From Artemisia argyi (taxonomy: Eukaryota > Streptophyta > Magnoliopsida > Asterales > Asteraceae): a DNA stretch of 64,000 bases. The notes beneath the pieces are model-generated. The model did no database searches, was not told where the DNA came from, and saw only the letters and a program-made list of their open reading frames with translations. Of the stretch, positions 11,149 through 21,535 are shown one piece after another (the first letter of the stretch is position 1; the number at the start of each line of letters is the position of its first letter). Location: contig CM060684.1 of assembly GCA_030686995.1 (NCBI GenBank), positions 11,331,897 to 11,395,896 on the forward strand, read 5' to 3'. A program made the translations under genes and the position numbers.

Positions 11149-12360
11149 TAACCTTAGCTCAAATCCTAACTCATTAGAGAGTCCCTTTAGCCACGTATCC
11201 TCCTTCAATTCTCCAGTAAGTGTCATATATTCCGCTTCAGTTCTTAACAAAGTCATCATGTGTCGCAACATAGCTTCCCAGCTCACAGCACATTCCTGTA
11301 TCATAAACCCGTACATTGTGATTGATCTACCCATGGCGTAGTCATAATCCACAAAAGCCTGTACGTCCGTCTGTAATCTACGATCAAACCTATCCAACAT
11401 TCCCACATCCGTAGATGCTATGTCAGGTCTCATGCAGACAACTTGATACATATGACTTCCAACTGCATATATACATGACTCCTTACTCTTCTTTTCTTCA
11501 TCACGATTCCTTGACAGACTACCCTCTAACAACAGCGTAGAGTGTCCCCCCAACAATATCTGAACCGACATCCCGTTGGAAAACCTGAATCGTGACGCCC
11601 TCAGAGTATTACCACTCTGAGTCCTGAAGATCTCCATACCAAGTATAATTTCCTTTGCTTCATCCAGCAAACCCTTGATAACCCAGATCTCAGCGTTACT
11701 TTCGCAAGTAAACCCCGTATAATCTATATAGAGGAATAGATATATGAACATACCTTGTGCATAGTTCCAGTAATATATGTTACTGTCGTCACTGCTTCGC
11801 TTGAAACCGTTGCTGAGCATACACATACTAGGCCGAGTATCTATATCTTCTTTCATTACAGCCATCCACTTGGAAATTACCTCACAAGCAACTGTATCCC
11901 TGAAAGTCAATGACTCATGTACACCTTCATTTATCACTCCAGCAACTCCTGAAGCAGCCATATTACTGTCACCTCTATACCTTTCAGCAACATTACCCTC
12001 TGTACCCTCTTGACCAGGTACTCCGGTTACCGTCATGTCTGCCTCCACCTTTATACCAAGGTGTACCTTTTCCTGCTCTTTTACCAAGCAGTCCGTGTTT
12101 GTCTTTCCTTCAAGTTGTTTAACATCCAACTTTCTTTGAGCCACTGCAGCATGATCGTTACTCTCCTGAATTACCTCAGCTTCACGATTTTCCTGAGCTC
12201 CCTGTAGTTCCACCTCAAACCAAACACGCTTTTGAACATGGACCCTTGTTTTAACAGCAAGACCAAGTTGCTTGAACCTAACTTGTTTTGAACCTCCATG
12301 TTTTTGTACAATATTCCCATCGAGCTTTTCGATGTTTAACCTAGTATTCATACTAGTCAT
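11134..12360 (-). CDS. Internally deleted Copia gag-pol ORF, catalytically dead RT
   Basis: 408 codons without a stop. The N-terminus (MTSMNTRLNIEKLDGNIVQK) and the following hydrophilic 150 residues match, from memory, proteins annotated 'zinc finger, CCHC-type' in Anthemideae, although no zinc knuckle is visible. From about residue 185 it parallels the RT of the Copia at 52.2 kb: MLSNGFKRSS, then LYIDYTGF where that element has LYVDDMLI, so one catalytic Asp is replaced by Tyr. Further on come VVCMRPDIAS and an RNase H stretch (VSWEAMLRHM, LRTEAEYMTL). Compared with that Copia at least two blocks are missing, including the HWEAVK to DITGF segment. The last four residues (CNIF) come from the inserted LTR. 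It cannot encode active RT. Confidence 0.8.
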   Translation of the reverse strand: MTSMNTRLNIEKLDGNIVQKHGGSKQVRFKQLGLAVKTRVHVQKRVWFEVELQGAQENREAEVIQESNDHAAVAQRKLDVKQLEGKTNTDCLVKEQEKVHLGIKVEADMTVTGVPGQEGTEGNVAERYRGDSNMAASGVAGVINEGVHESLTFRDTVACEVISKWMAVMKEDIDTRPSMCMLSNGFKRSSDDSNIYYWNYAQGMFIYLFLYIDYTGFTCESNAEIWVIKGLLDEAKEIILGMEIFRTQSGNTLRASRFRFSNGMSVQILLGGHSTLLLEGSLSRNRDEEKKSKESCIYAVGSHMYQVVCMRPDIASTDVGMLDRFDRRLQTDVQAFVDYDYAMGRSITMYGFMIQECAVSWEAMLRHMMTLLRTEAEYMTLTGELKEDTWLKGLSNELGFELRLCNIF

Positions 12361-13488
12361 TCTTCTTTAACCTTTATACAAACTTTGTTAAGTTGCTTTT
12401 TAACCAAATTTACCAACAAGTCTCGCAAGCCGTGTGCTAAACCCGCTTTCTTGTAATAATTTGATCTACTAACCTTTAGAAAAACCCTAAAGCTTCGATC
12501 TTTCCACCTCAAGTCTACAACCTTGATATACCTTATACTCCAAGTAATCACTTTTCTTGAATCCCAAGACAAAGCTAAACCTTACTTGTCTTCCAAGAAT
12601 CACCAAGACTTGAATTCCAAGAAACCAAAAAACTTGAAGTTGAAAATTCTTGCAAAACCTTGTCACATTTGAAGCTCAAAACCGAAACTCCAAGAACCTT
12701 GTGACAAACGAAAACGATTTCCAATAACCCTAGGAGAATCGATCCACCTCCTTGCAAGACAACTTCAAGAACCTTGTTGCCTAAGTAATCTTGACTCGCA
12801 AACCTAGAAACCTTGGACCATGTAATCTACACAACAATAGCCAAACAATAACCGGAAATGACAAACAAGACACCAACCAGATTAATATCTCCTTCCTAGA
12901 AGCTCCGATGCAATATCCCTCCAGTGAGATCCTAGATCTATGTGTCTTCAACCTATGGTTCGAATTTCGTAGAAATCCAACGGTTAACGAACCCGCAGTG
13001 CCAATTTTCCAGCGACTGCGTAGTAACCGACGAACCAAACCCGGTTCACTCGTTTATCTTGTTTTGGCTCTATCCATGTTGTGTGATTTGTTCTTCTCGA
13101 ACAAGGATCCGATACCATTTGTGAGATTCTTACGGCCCAGCATCTCACCAAGTCCAACATATAAGCCCAACTGAGGTTCCATTCTAAAACCAATTGGTGA
13201 TAGAAGGAGTAGCCCACCAAGCTTATAAGTTAACTTTGAGATAATAGTTCTACCGATGTGGGATTGGGTTTGTACACCCAACAATCCTCCCCTCAAACCC
13301 AAACCACCATGCGCCTTCCCTTCGACTATAGCCACGATCCCACCTTTTTCATACCGCCGACCTTTACCATCGGAACACACTGCCTTTTACCAGCTTCCTT
13401 TCAGTACAAGGTTTACCGGTATCCACTAATACCGTCGAACCGGGATCTAATTGAGGGAACACCATCAACATCATCACTGGGCCCAACC
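12361..13488 (-). other. Leader of the degenerate Copia
   Basis: About 1.1 kb between primer site and ORF start. Short frames occur on both strands (for example minus 13054-13380) but none shows a recognisable domain. I see no gene here. Confidence 0.6.
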
Positions 13489-13502
13489 TGGCTCTGATAC
13501 CA
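13489..13502 (-). other. Primer binding site (tRNA-iMet type)
   Basis: Minus strand reads TGGTATCAGAGCCA two bases inside the LTR end, the usual plant Copia primer site complementary to initiator tRNA-Met. Confidence 0.9.
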
Positions 13503-13504
13503 AT

Positions 13505-13874
13505 TGTTGGAAGAAATCCAACAAGCCGGTTTCTAGAGCGGAACCACGAATCAAGAACTACTCCAACAAGACCTCGGCAAAGGGTTATGATCCCTTAATA
13601 CCGAGTGGCACCAACACACACACACACACTATATATTTACACTCAAACGTTTATTAAACATGAACAAGAAAAGAAGGTACAAATAAAACATCACCCCCTC
13701 ATCCCTATTTATAGAGAATGAGGGGGGAGAAACCTAATCCTTGGTGAACAAGGATTCTACAATTGAGGAGGTTAGGAACTTTCCTAATACATGACTAACC
13801 TCCTTAAGTTTGAGCTAAAATACAATTAACCCCCTAAACTTATATCCTAACTATTACACACTAATATTCTAACA
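13505..13874 (-). repeat. 5' LTR of the degenerate Copia
   Basis: Minus strand starts TGTTAGAATATTAG and ends TTCTTCCAACA, 370 bp. A TATA box (CTATAAATAGGG) lies near 13708-13720 on the minus strand. Confidence 0.85.
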
Positions 13875-15289
13875 CTTGAATTTGCTTGAGCTTTAGTCAC
13901 GGGCTCTTGGCGCAAATGCTAATAATGATTCAAGCTTTATGTTTTGTTTTTTCAAGTCTATCATTATTATCCTAGCTCGTCATGACATGATTCACTTTGA
14001 CTATCTCCCCTTGTGCGAATATTACAATGGTGCATGAAATGTGTTTCAGGTGCAACAAAGTTGGCAGTTGGTTGTTGAAAGTTTGTTTAATGTCGAGTAG
14101 TTGGGGATCATTGAATCCTTGGAAAGACCAGTCAGTTTCTCATCCTTAAATGTGTGACCAGCCTAGGAGCTAGGCTTATGTCATGTCTCTTCTAAGCCAA
14201 CAACATGGTTTTGTTGCTTTGGGTTACATCACCTGAAAGCAAAAAGATAACTAGAAGAGTCTTGCTTTCTAGAAGGTTTATTAAAACATGGTTATGTTGT
14301 TAAAGATTAACCAAAAGGGTCAAGAATTTCGAGCGAGTACTCAACTTCTGATTTGGGTGGTGGTTATCGACGAAGAGCGGTGGATTGTAGTGGTTGTGAT
14401 TCTATGTGGTGGGGGGAAGATTCGTTAATTATGTCAAATAAAGAACCAGAAGATGGGAGTTTGTCATATTTGACTGGTTTATAAGCTTGTTAAAAGTTTG
14501 ATAAGCTGATAAACTTTTTTTTTTGTGTTTATGTGGCTATACACTTGAGCTTATCAGGTCGGTAAGTTCAAGTATATATGTTTAAAAGTCCAAAAATAAG
14601 CTTATCAAAAGTTTAGATAAAAAGAATGAGGAGTTTGTGGGTGATAGAGATTCGGCTAAAGTTTTATGATTGGTTTGTATGTTGACATAAATATTTGGTG
14701 GATCGATCAGTTGAGAATAATGATTCTTGAAATAACACAAAAAGACAAGCATTTTTGATAAAATGTTTGGAGTATAATGCACGATAGCTTGGCTACAATC
14801 CCCTACCAAAAATACAAATGAAATGAATCAGGGATCTATATAAAGAACTCAGGGACTCACAAAAAGATTCAAGGCACAGTTTGTATTACAAATTTGTAGC
14901 CAATTAGCTACAAATTATTGTAGCTAATATATTCCCTTAACAATATTAGTCTATAAATCAAACTTTAAGTTGAGCATCATCGATCTGGTTAGACCCTTTG
15001 GAAATAGCTAGGGATTGCGAAGAGGGGCGAGTGATAGTAAGTGGATGAAGTGACGCTTAAATAACAGTAAATGAATAGGTTTTCATGAGTAACAACTGCG
15101 TACGCTTAATTAGTCAGCTGAGCTAGGTTGTTATAAAGGTGGCTATGCGCGAACCAATACTCACAAATAAAATTGAAAATATATGATAAGATTTGAATTT
15201 GATTCGAACTTGACTCCAAAACCTCAAAACATTTATATGAGTAGTGTATTTACATATAATCCCTTAAAAAATACATATTATATATAAAG

Positions 15290-15495
15290 AACATATATAT
15301 CACATAAAAGCTCAAAAAGCTCGATAATAACTTGAATCGAGCCTATATAAACTCGAGGTCGATTCGTTAAACATTTCAAGCTCATTTTATGGGCTCGAGC
15401 TTGAGCTCAAGGCTCGATAAAGCTCAGCCTAGACAAGATCGAGTCACGTTCGAGCTCGAGTTACACGACAAAAGCTTGACCCGTTTACGCCCTAG
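15290..15495. other. GAGCTCGA-rich stretch, possible TE relic
   Basis: Repeated AGCTCGA/TCGAGCT motifs (for example GGGCTCGAGCTTGAGCTCAA). Such clusters recur in plant genomes as decayed transposon pieces. No terminal repeats or TSD could be defined. Confidence 0.3.
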
Positions 15496-16084
15496 TTACG
15501 TTAAGTCAACATCTTTGACTCCTTTTTCAATGTAATCAATATTTACTTTGATGGAAAAAACAACACACACAAGAAGACACGATTTTATGATAACATGATT
15601 GTAATATCAACCACCTTAATAAATATTCAACATTATACAAATCAATATTTAAGTTGAGCATCACAATATCTCAGGAATGCCTAGAGAAAGTTACAAGGCC
15701 TGCTGCATGTGTGAACCAATACACGCAAAGGTCTGAATCTTTCATCTCAATTGATAGCTTATCGAATTTATAGCCAACTACTTGTTAATGAAGACGGCAA
15801 TATACACAACACAACCTACCATTGTATCTTTAATGGACACTTAAATTAAGAGCTCATGTTCAACAATCAACCATTGCCTTAATTTAATTCCGGATGTTTC
15901 AAATTTGAATTTTTTTTGCTGCTAAAGTATATTTGAAAAAACCCTAGAGAAGGTTTTAAGACAACCAAAACAAAGAAATGAAGATATTTTTTTTTACCTA
16001 ACAAAGAAAAAAGAAAAAGACAAAGAAATGAAGATATTACATATAAGATCCTTTGGTGGGTTGAATTAATAATGAGAAAAGTAT

Positions 16085-17175
16085 TCTAGAGGTGAATTAT
16101 CTACCTAGAGGATTTTAAGCAAAACACACTGCATCTAGAGCCGAAACTAGACTCGATCTTTACATACTCACTACCATGTATTGTACTAATATCACTCAAA
16201 TCTAGCAAAACGTTCACGAGTGTATATGAATTAGTTGATGTGTCGTAGATAACAAGTCACACAACAAGAAATTGAACTTTCAATGACGCCCACAATTTAG
16301 GGATGACATTTGTCATCCCTAAAGTGGCCATAGGGACTACTTTTTCAACTCATTTTTTGTCAAATGTTGAGCGTGGGACGACAATGTCGTCAGTAAGTGT
16401 ATTTATTTTATTTAAATCTAAATTCCTTACAAACATTTAAAAACAATAAAAAAAATAAAAATAAAAATAAGCTTAGTGACGATTTTGTCGTCTCTAAGCT
16501 ATGTGGGCCCCACCTGGTAAAGAGTTGTGGTTGAATATATGTGGGCCCCACAAGTCGCTGCTAAGAGCATTGACTCGGCTTCATTAAGTTGTTTGTTGGC
16601 TTGGATTTGTGGTCGACATTTTAGGGACGACATGTCGCCCCTAAGCTCTTTAGGGAGGAAAAAACACACACTTAGGGATGACATGCATCGTCCCTAAAAG
16701 TGAAAATTCTTGTATTATGATCGATTGGGATCCCACTTATGAAATACTTCGTTATTCAAAAACATATATCCCCAAGAAGTAAGATCCAAAGCTAATGTAA
16801 ATAAACATCTTTTCGACCATACAGATTTTCCATTCATCACCCAAAGGTCGAATGTATCTTTGATGCTCGATCTTGTTCCACAAACAAAGGCATCCATCTA
16901 TTAATCCTGGACGATTACTGTGATTATATGAATTTTGAGAAGGTAGACATATCTCAGAACGTGCCATTTCTTTAACATTATGGACGATTAGCGTTCTCTT
17001 TATGTGGAATCCGATACAATATCCATTTATAAAACGTACGCATAATGTAATAAACGACAAAGCTTGTTGTTCTCTTTAAACCTACCAATCTTTAAGACAT
17101 CTAGGACGGTTTCACCGTATCTAAATCCATACACATAGGTCATGTGGTGGCGATATTGAGAGCCTTGACTTAGTA
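16085..17175 (-). pseudogene. F-box-associated-domain gene relic, interrupted by a MITE
   Basis: Minus-strand fragments, in several frames, resemble the C-terminal half of F-box proteins with an F-box-associated domain: YGFRYGETVLDVLKIG, then FDLWVMNGKSVWSKR, then ALDLTSWGYMFLNNEVF, and after the MITE LVIYDTSTNSYTL and LLDLSDISTIHGSEYV. Frameshifts and stops are frequent. Copy B at 47.6 kb has the same pieces without the MITE. The F-box itself is not visible here. Assignment rests on motif resemblance. Confidence 0.55.
16260..16720. mobile_element. CACTA-type MITE
   Basis: About 460 bp, absent from the paralogous site at 47717-47731 where AACAAGTC runs directly into GATTGGGATC. The left end reads CACAACAAGAAATT; the right end, reversed, reads CATAATACAAGAATTTT, resembling the CACTACAAGAAA termini of CACTA transposons. 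Subterminal motifs TTAGGGATGACATTTGTC and GGGACGACATGTCGCCCC fit that superfamily. The flanking 3 bp are TCA/TCG, compatible with a 3 bp TSD. No transposase, so non-autonomous. Confidence 0.75.
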
Positions 17176-17182
17176 TTTGTTA

Positions 17183-17331
<149 letters not shown>

Positions 17332-17690
17332 ATACATTTACTTGCACGAGTTCTATCCTACCTTTCAGTCTCTAGTTTTCTTACAGATGGAAAATATTTT
17401 GGTTTTAGAGAAGTGTTGAAAACGTGCAAAACGGGTTTAGTTGATGTTACATTTTCTTTAAAAAATAAAAAATAAAAAAATAAAAAATAATGAATTAAAA
17501 AATCATGGACTTGCATATAATCATTTTTCCTCTAATACCTTGAAAACAGTAAACAAAAATACATACTTTTGAGTTTAGATTAGGTGGAAAAAGATATCTA
17601 GATTTAACGAAAAGTGATTGTAGGTAAATTACAAGAATAGACCCTGTGGTATGAAATTAAAATTGATTAATTGTGCAATACGTAATTTAC
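17332..17690. other. Gene-poor stretch
   Basis: AT-rich, with an AAAAATA-type run near 17460-17490. It would be intron or 3' flank of the minus-strand host gene; no exon could be supported here. Confidence 0.5.
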
Positions 17691-17825
17691 CCGAGTCAGG
17701 AAATCAAGATCACAATCACCACCACAATCAGCATCACAAGTCGGACCATTGTGCATATGTCGTGGAGGCAGCACATGTAGCAGGCTGAGGGGATCTGTAA
17801 CGTCATTTTGAATTTGTAAACTCAG
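17691..17825 (-). CDS. Host gene exon c (unrecognised protein)
   Basis: Minus-strand block of 45 open codons bounded by an acceptor (TTTTTCACAG at its right edge) and a donor (CTCGG|GTAAAT at its left edge), phase 0 at both ends. It begins LSLQIQND and contains LLHVLPPRHMHNGPTCD followed by CGGDCDLDFLTR. A paralogous exon with matching ends and partial identity lies at 40713-40856, which supports it being real coding sequence. It follows exon b (21273-21329) in frame; the intron between them is expanded by the LTR element at 17850-21218. I do not recognise the protein. Confidence 0.55.
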
Positions 17826-17849
17826 CTGTGAAAAATACTTAACATATCA

Positions 17850-18157
17850 TGTAGGACCGAAAGTATACATGATTTATGTGGTTCGGGAGGTCTTGGTTGA
17901 TGATTAAAGATGAAATCCATATTTAGTTTTAGAGAGAGAAAATAGAGAGAGGTTGGAGAAAATGGAATATATTAAGATGAAAGGAACAATTACACAATTT
18001 CTCACACCCCTCATGGAGAGTCATGAGGGGTATTTATAGGCTCATCCTATTACAAGTTTGCCTTTTGTACAATAGTAGTCCCTAAAGGTACTACTTGTTA
18101 CCAATCTAGTCCATTTCACGTATGTGACGTTATCTTTATAAAAGAGCGAGGCTAACA
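17850..18157 (-). repeat. 3' LTR of the non-coding element
   Basis: Minus strand begins TGTTAGCCTCGCTC and ends CGGTCCTACA. The polypurine tract CTTGGAGGGAGATTG (minus) directly precedes it at 18158-18172. Confidence 0.93.
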
Positions 18158-20910
18158 ATCTCCCTCCAAGATATCGTCACACGTGAATGGTTACAATGAG
18201 ACCTATAAATACATAAAATATGTAAATAACAACAATAGTAAACTATGTTGACGTTGTTGAAGCGCAGAGTCTCTGTAGTCTAGATACTGAGGCAGACTTG
18301 AAGTTCTCTCTTCCGACGATCTCGGCGTATGATCTTTGACACTGACGACAAAGGTCTTTGTAGCTCTGAACTTCAATTGTAATGGTCTAGTTAGGTTATT
18401 ACTCCCTCCTAACTAGTGAGCCTTTATTCTTTTTCCTGCTCCCTCCTGAACCGACAACTCTCTTTTCATCACGCAGCGGATAAAGTAGATTCATAAGTGT
18501 AGGCACATGGTTGTCGTTCAGGGAGCATCATGACAATATACCTCACATAGTATTGCACAGAAGGTTGGTAATACGCTCCGATGTACACATCATTAGTACT
18601 TCTTCGGTTATAGTGTAAGCACAATTCCCTCGAACAACCAACGTACTAGAGATGAAACACTACTTCTTTTGGCATGTTCTTCTCCCTCCTGATGGTTGCG
18701 ATTTATCGAAATCATCATACTATTTTGTGTCTATGCCATAATTACCCGTACTTTACGCTTCTGATGCAATATAGATAGACCGTGTAAGCATAATTTGTGA
18801 GTATATGTCGCAAAAATACTCTCAATACTTTTATCTCAAATCAACCTGTAATCGAACCTCCTTTGAATTCATCGGCTACTAGTAATGACCACATATGGAG
18901 AGAACCCGATATAACCAACTTGAAAACGAAGTAAACATCCCATCTTGTGACTTAATGCTTGTACGATAGATGTGACTTAATACCTATACTGAGCACTACA
19001 ACGTAACTCCTTTAAGTATGAGGTTGCACGAAATATTCGCCGCTTGAACAATCCACTGCTTCGCGTGACACTGAGTACTACAACGTAACTCCTTAAAGTG
19101 ATAGCTATACTGTGAGTACTACAACGTAACTCCTTACATCAGTAATAACTAGATTGTCAAGACTGAATTTTTTAATTTGCTCAGACAAGTTATCTTCAAA
19201 AGTCGTGCATCCAACCACCCCTAGACTTTGAGATAAATAAGTACACGTTATGAAATTCCACTTCAAAGTCAAATCAATAATACCGTACAAAAACCCCGTA
19301 GTCATTTTTCTTGTCAAACCATAACAATTCTAGCCGTGAATATATGTATCCCCGTGAAAATTAATACCAAAAATACCACACTTTATCAAATATAATAAAA
19401 ATATGTATCTAAAAAGTTCAGATAACACATTTTCCAATTCCAAGTGTCGTTTGTGACAAGCTCAGTCCAAATCATTTGACATAACACATAAGCCTAAAAT
19501 GAACACATTCTGATTATGTAGCCCAGTCCACGATCCAGTCCAATATGTATTAACCTGTTTCAGCCCGAACCAAAAGGAATACCAAATCCAAATCCAATCC
19601 ACTCCACTCCACAACAATAATACTTCTAACCTAATATGCGCCATCAGTCATAACCCTAAAGACACACACATAGATAGATCCGCCCCCTTAGTCCTTCCAT
19701 CTCTCTGTCACCAAACATCTCATCTCAAACAAAACTTTATCCAATCTCAGTCACCATCAAGACCCACGAACACAACACGGATCCAAAACATACAAACACT
19801 ACCGTACAATATTTCTTTATTTGCCACTCCATTCCGAATCAAGAAATCAGGGTAAAGGCTTCAAGATCCTATCAAATGGGTCTCGGGTAGGGTTACTTGT
19901 TCCTTGTTTTTGTTGTTGAACGAACGAAGAAAAAGATTATAACACCATTGTTGTAAATCTTTTCTTCTTGTGTTTCGGATATTAAATGAAGCTTTGTTTC
20001 AAAAGAATCTGTGATGATAATATGTTCCATGAAAAATCTTTATGAAAGATTAAAAAAATGGAACATAATCTGAGATTTAGTTATCTTTTGAGTGTCCGTG
20101 TTTAGTTTATTTGATGTTGGATGGTGAAGGTTTTGGTTGTGTCTCGGATTAGGATTAGATAAACGAGGACTGATGTTCAACTTTTTTTTTTCTTCGTTAA
20201 ATAAATAGACCATGGACTGATGATGGTGATAATAAACTGAGGTCATAAATCTGTTGGTATTTGGTTTTGGTCGTGGTCTCTTCTCTTCATCTTCATTTCT
20301 CGAAACTTTTGGAAAGATTTCGAAAGTTTTTAACATAACTTTTCGAAAGTTTTCACAAATTTCTCGAAAAATTTCATCATATCGATAATATATATTTATC
20401 GAGAACAGGGTTTGCGAAAACTTAACATTATCGAGATCCTTAGTTTTCGAGATCTTCGGTTATCGAGAACCTGATTTCGATAACTAGGTTATGGTGTTCT
20501 CGAAAACGACTCATTTTCTCGAAAATAGGTACACATCGAGATTTCTTATACAAGAAATCCGATTAGATTCCGGCGACCATTTCCCAGTTTCCGATGAATA
20601 TTCCGATGAGACTCGACCACATTTCACGGTTGGTACAAAAACAGTCATAAAAATGACATCTTTAATATAAAACTGTTATGTAATAAAAGGAATTACACCA
20701 TAACAGCTTTTGTAAAGCAGATGATAAAGCACAGGGGACTGCTTTTTTTTTTGACCAAAAGGATACATGAATACTTGTGTAGAAAACTGTTATAACTAAA
20801 GATAAGGAAAAAAAATTTTCCGAATCTATAAAAGTGCATAAAAACAGCTTCAAGCACAATTCGAACCACATAAAATCGACAAACAAAACACCATGAGCTC
20901 CGATACCAAT
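18158..20910 (-). other. Non-coding interior of the LTR element
   Basis: No domain found on either strand. Near its 5' end (minus sense) 20297-20523 holds four TTCTCGAA motifs (20297, 20361, 20497, 20516) plus many TCGAGAA variants; TTCnnGAA is the core of heat-shock elements. Short tandem-like phrases (CTACAACGTAACTCCTT) recur at about 19000, 19078 and 19118. Confidence 0.6.
20897..20908 (-). other. Primer binding site of the non-coding element
   Basis: Minus strand reads TGGTATCGGAGC two bases inside the 5' LTR, one base from the common TGGTATCAGAGC initiator-tRNA site. Confidence 0.85.
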
Positions 20911-21218
20911 TGTAGGACCGAAAGTATACATGATTTATGTGGTTCAGGAGGTCTTGGTTGATGATTAAAGATGAAATCCATATTTAGTTTTAGAGAGAGA
21001 AAATAGAGAGAGGTTGGAGAAAATGGAATATATTAAGATGAAAGGAACAATTACACAATTTCTCACACCCCTCATGGAGAGTCATGAGGGGTATTTATAG
21101 GCTCATCCTATTACAAGTTTGCCTTTTGTACAATAATAGTCCCTAAAGGTACTACTTGTTACCAATCTAGTCCATTTCACGTATGTGACGTTATCTTTAT
21201 AAAAGAGCGAGGCTAACA
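20911..21218 (-). repeat. 5' LTR of the non-coding element
   Basis: 308 bp, nearly identical to 17850-18157. It carries a minus-strand TATA box (CCTATAAATACC) near 21100 beside an inverted CCCCTCATG/CATGAGGGG pair. Confidence 0.93.
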
Positions 21219-21272
21219 TATCATAATCATTTAAATGGTCTACTCGAGCAGAAATAAGAAATAAAAACATAC

Positions 21273-21329
21273 CTGCCCAACTGGGGAGAAATTTGTTATC
21301 TGGTATCTAGTGTTGTGGACAAGCGGATA
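21273..21329 (-). CDS. Host gene exon b (unrecognised protein)
   Basis: Minus-strand 57 nt, 19 open codons (YPLVHNTRYQITNFSPVGQ), bounded by TTTATTGCAG and CAG|GTATG, phase 0 at both ends. It joins exon a (ends ...GEDCE) to exon c without a frameshift. A decayed counterpart of its 3' edge (NPQLG before GTATG) can be seen near 40990-41010. Confidence 0.55.
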
Positions 21330-21428
21330 CTGCAATAAAGAAACTACTTAGATTCATAAAAAAATACCAAAATAAACTACTTGATTAACCTACAAAAACA
21401 TGTAGTTGATAGAAACATGATTACATAC

Positions 21429-21535
21429 CTCACAATCTTCACCATCATTCGCTTGATGTGTATAAGCTTCCCTGGTGAAAATGTCAACCGCATCAAATTT
21501 AAAGTTAGTTTTTTTCTTGTAAGGGTTCTGGTAAC
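21429..21535 (-). CDS. Host gene exon a, split by the gypsy insertion
   Basis: Minus-strand exon of 107 nt reading YQNPYKKKTNFKFDAVDI and then HQANDGEDCE, ending at donor GAG|GTATGT. Its first five bases, GTTAC (21535-21531), are duplicated at 38886-38882, where they directly follow an acceptor (TTTTGTATACAG, 38888 upward). Removing 21536-38881 plus one GTAAC therefore restores a normal AG-exon junction, strong evidence that this is a genuine exon disrupted by the insertion. Product not recognised. Confidence 0.6.

Larger units (their letters stand above)
11149..13874 (-). mobile_element. Degenerate Ty1/Copia element, 5' part
   Basis: Minus-strand element with 5' LTR (13505-13874), a tRNA-iMet primer site, about 1.1 kb of leader and a 408-codon gag-pol-derived ORF. 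It is cut at 11149 by insertion of the plus-strand Copia; its 3' end should lie left of the window. The flanking bases after the LTR are CTTGA (13875-13879). The ORF lacks large parts of gag, protease and integrase, so the copy was non-autonomous. Confidence 0.85.
14030..17180. repeat. Host duplicated segment, copy A
   Basis: Non-TE DNA with diverged copies at 46400-48190 (copy B) and 55640-56475 (copy C). Matching landmarks include TGACGCTTAAATAACA (15050; 56318), GTCTGAATCTTT near 15733, 47203 and 56436, and CATACTCACTACCAT near 16165 and 47625. The minus strand from 17.2 to 16.1 kb carries an F-box-like relic. The remaining parts show no gene. Confidence 0.75.
17850..21218 (-). mobile_element. 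Non-coding LTR retrotransposon, Copia-like, complete
   Basis: Two 308 bp LTRs (17850-18157 and 20911-21218) differing at about two positions by eye, flanked by TATCA duplications (17845-17849, 21219-21223). A primer site on the minus strand sets orientation. The 2.75 kb interior has no recognisable gag or pol, so it is a TRIM/LARD-type element moved by another element's proteins. The near-identical LTRs indicate recent insertion. It lies in an intron of the host gene; related empty sequence (AACATATCA) occurs at 40870 and 40935. Confidence 0.95.

Noticed and set aside
13054..13380. 108-codon minus frame in the degenerate Copia leader
   Set aside because: No domain; its position between primer site and gag ORF fits untranslated leader.
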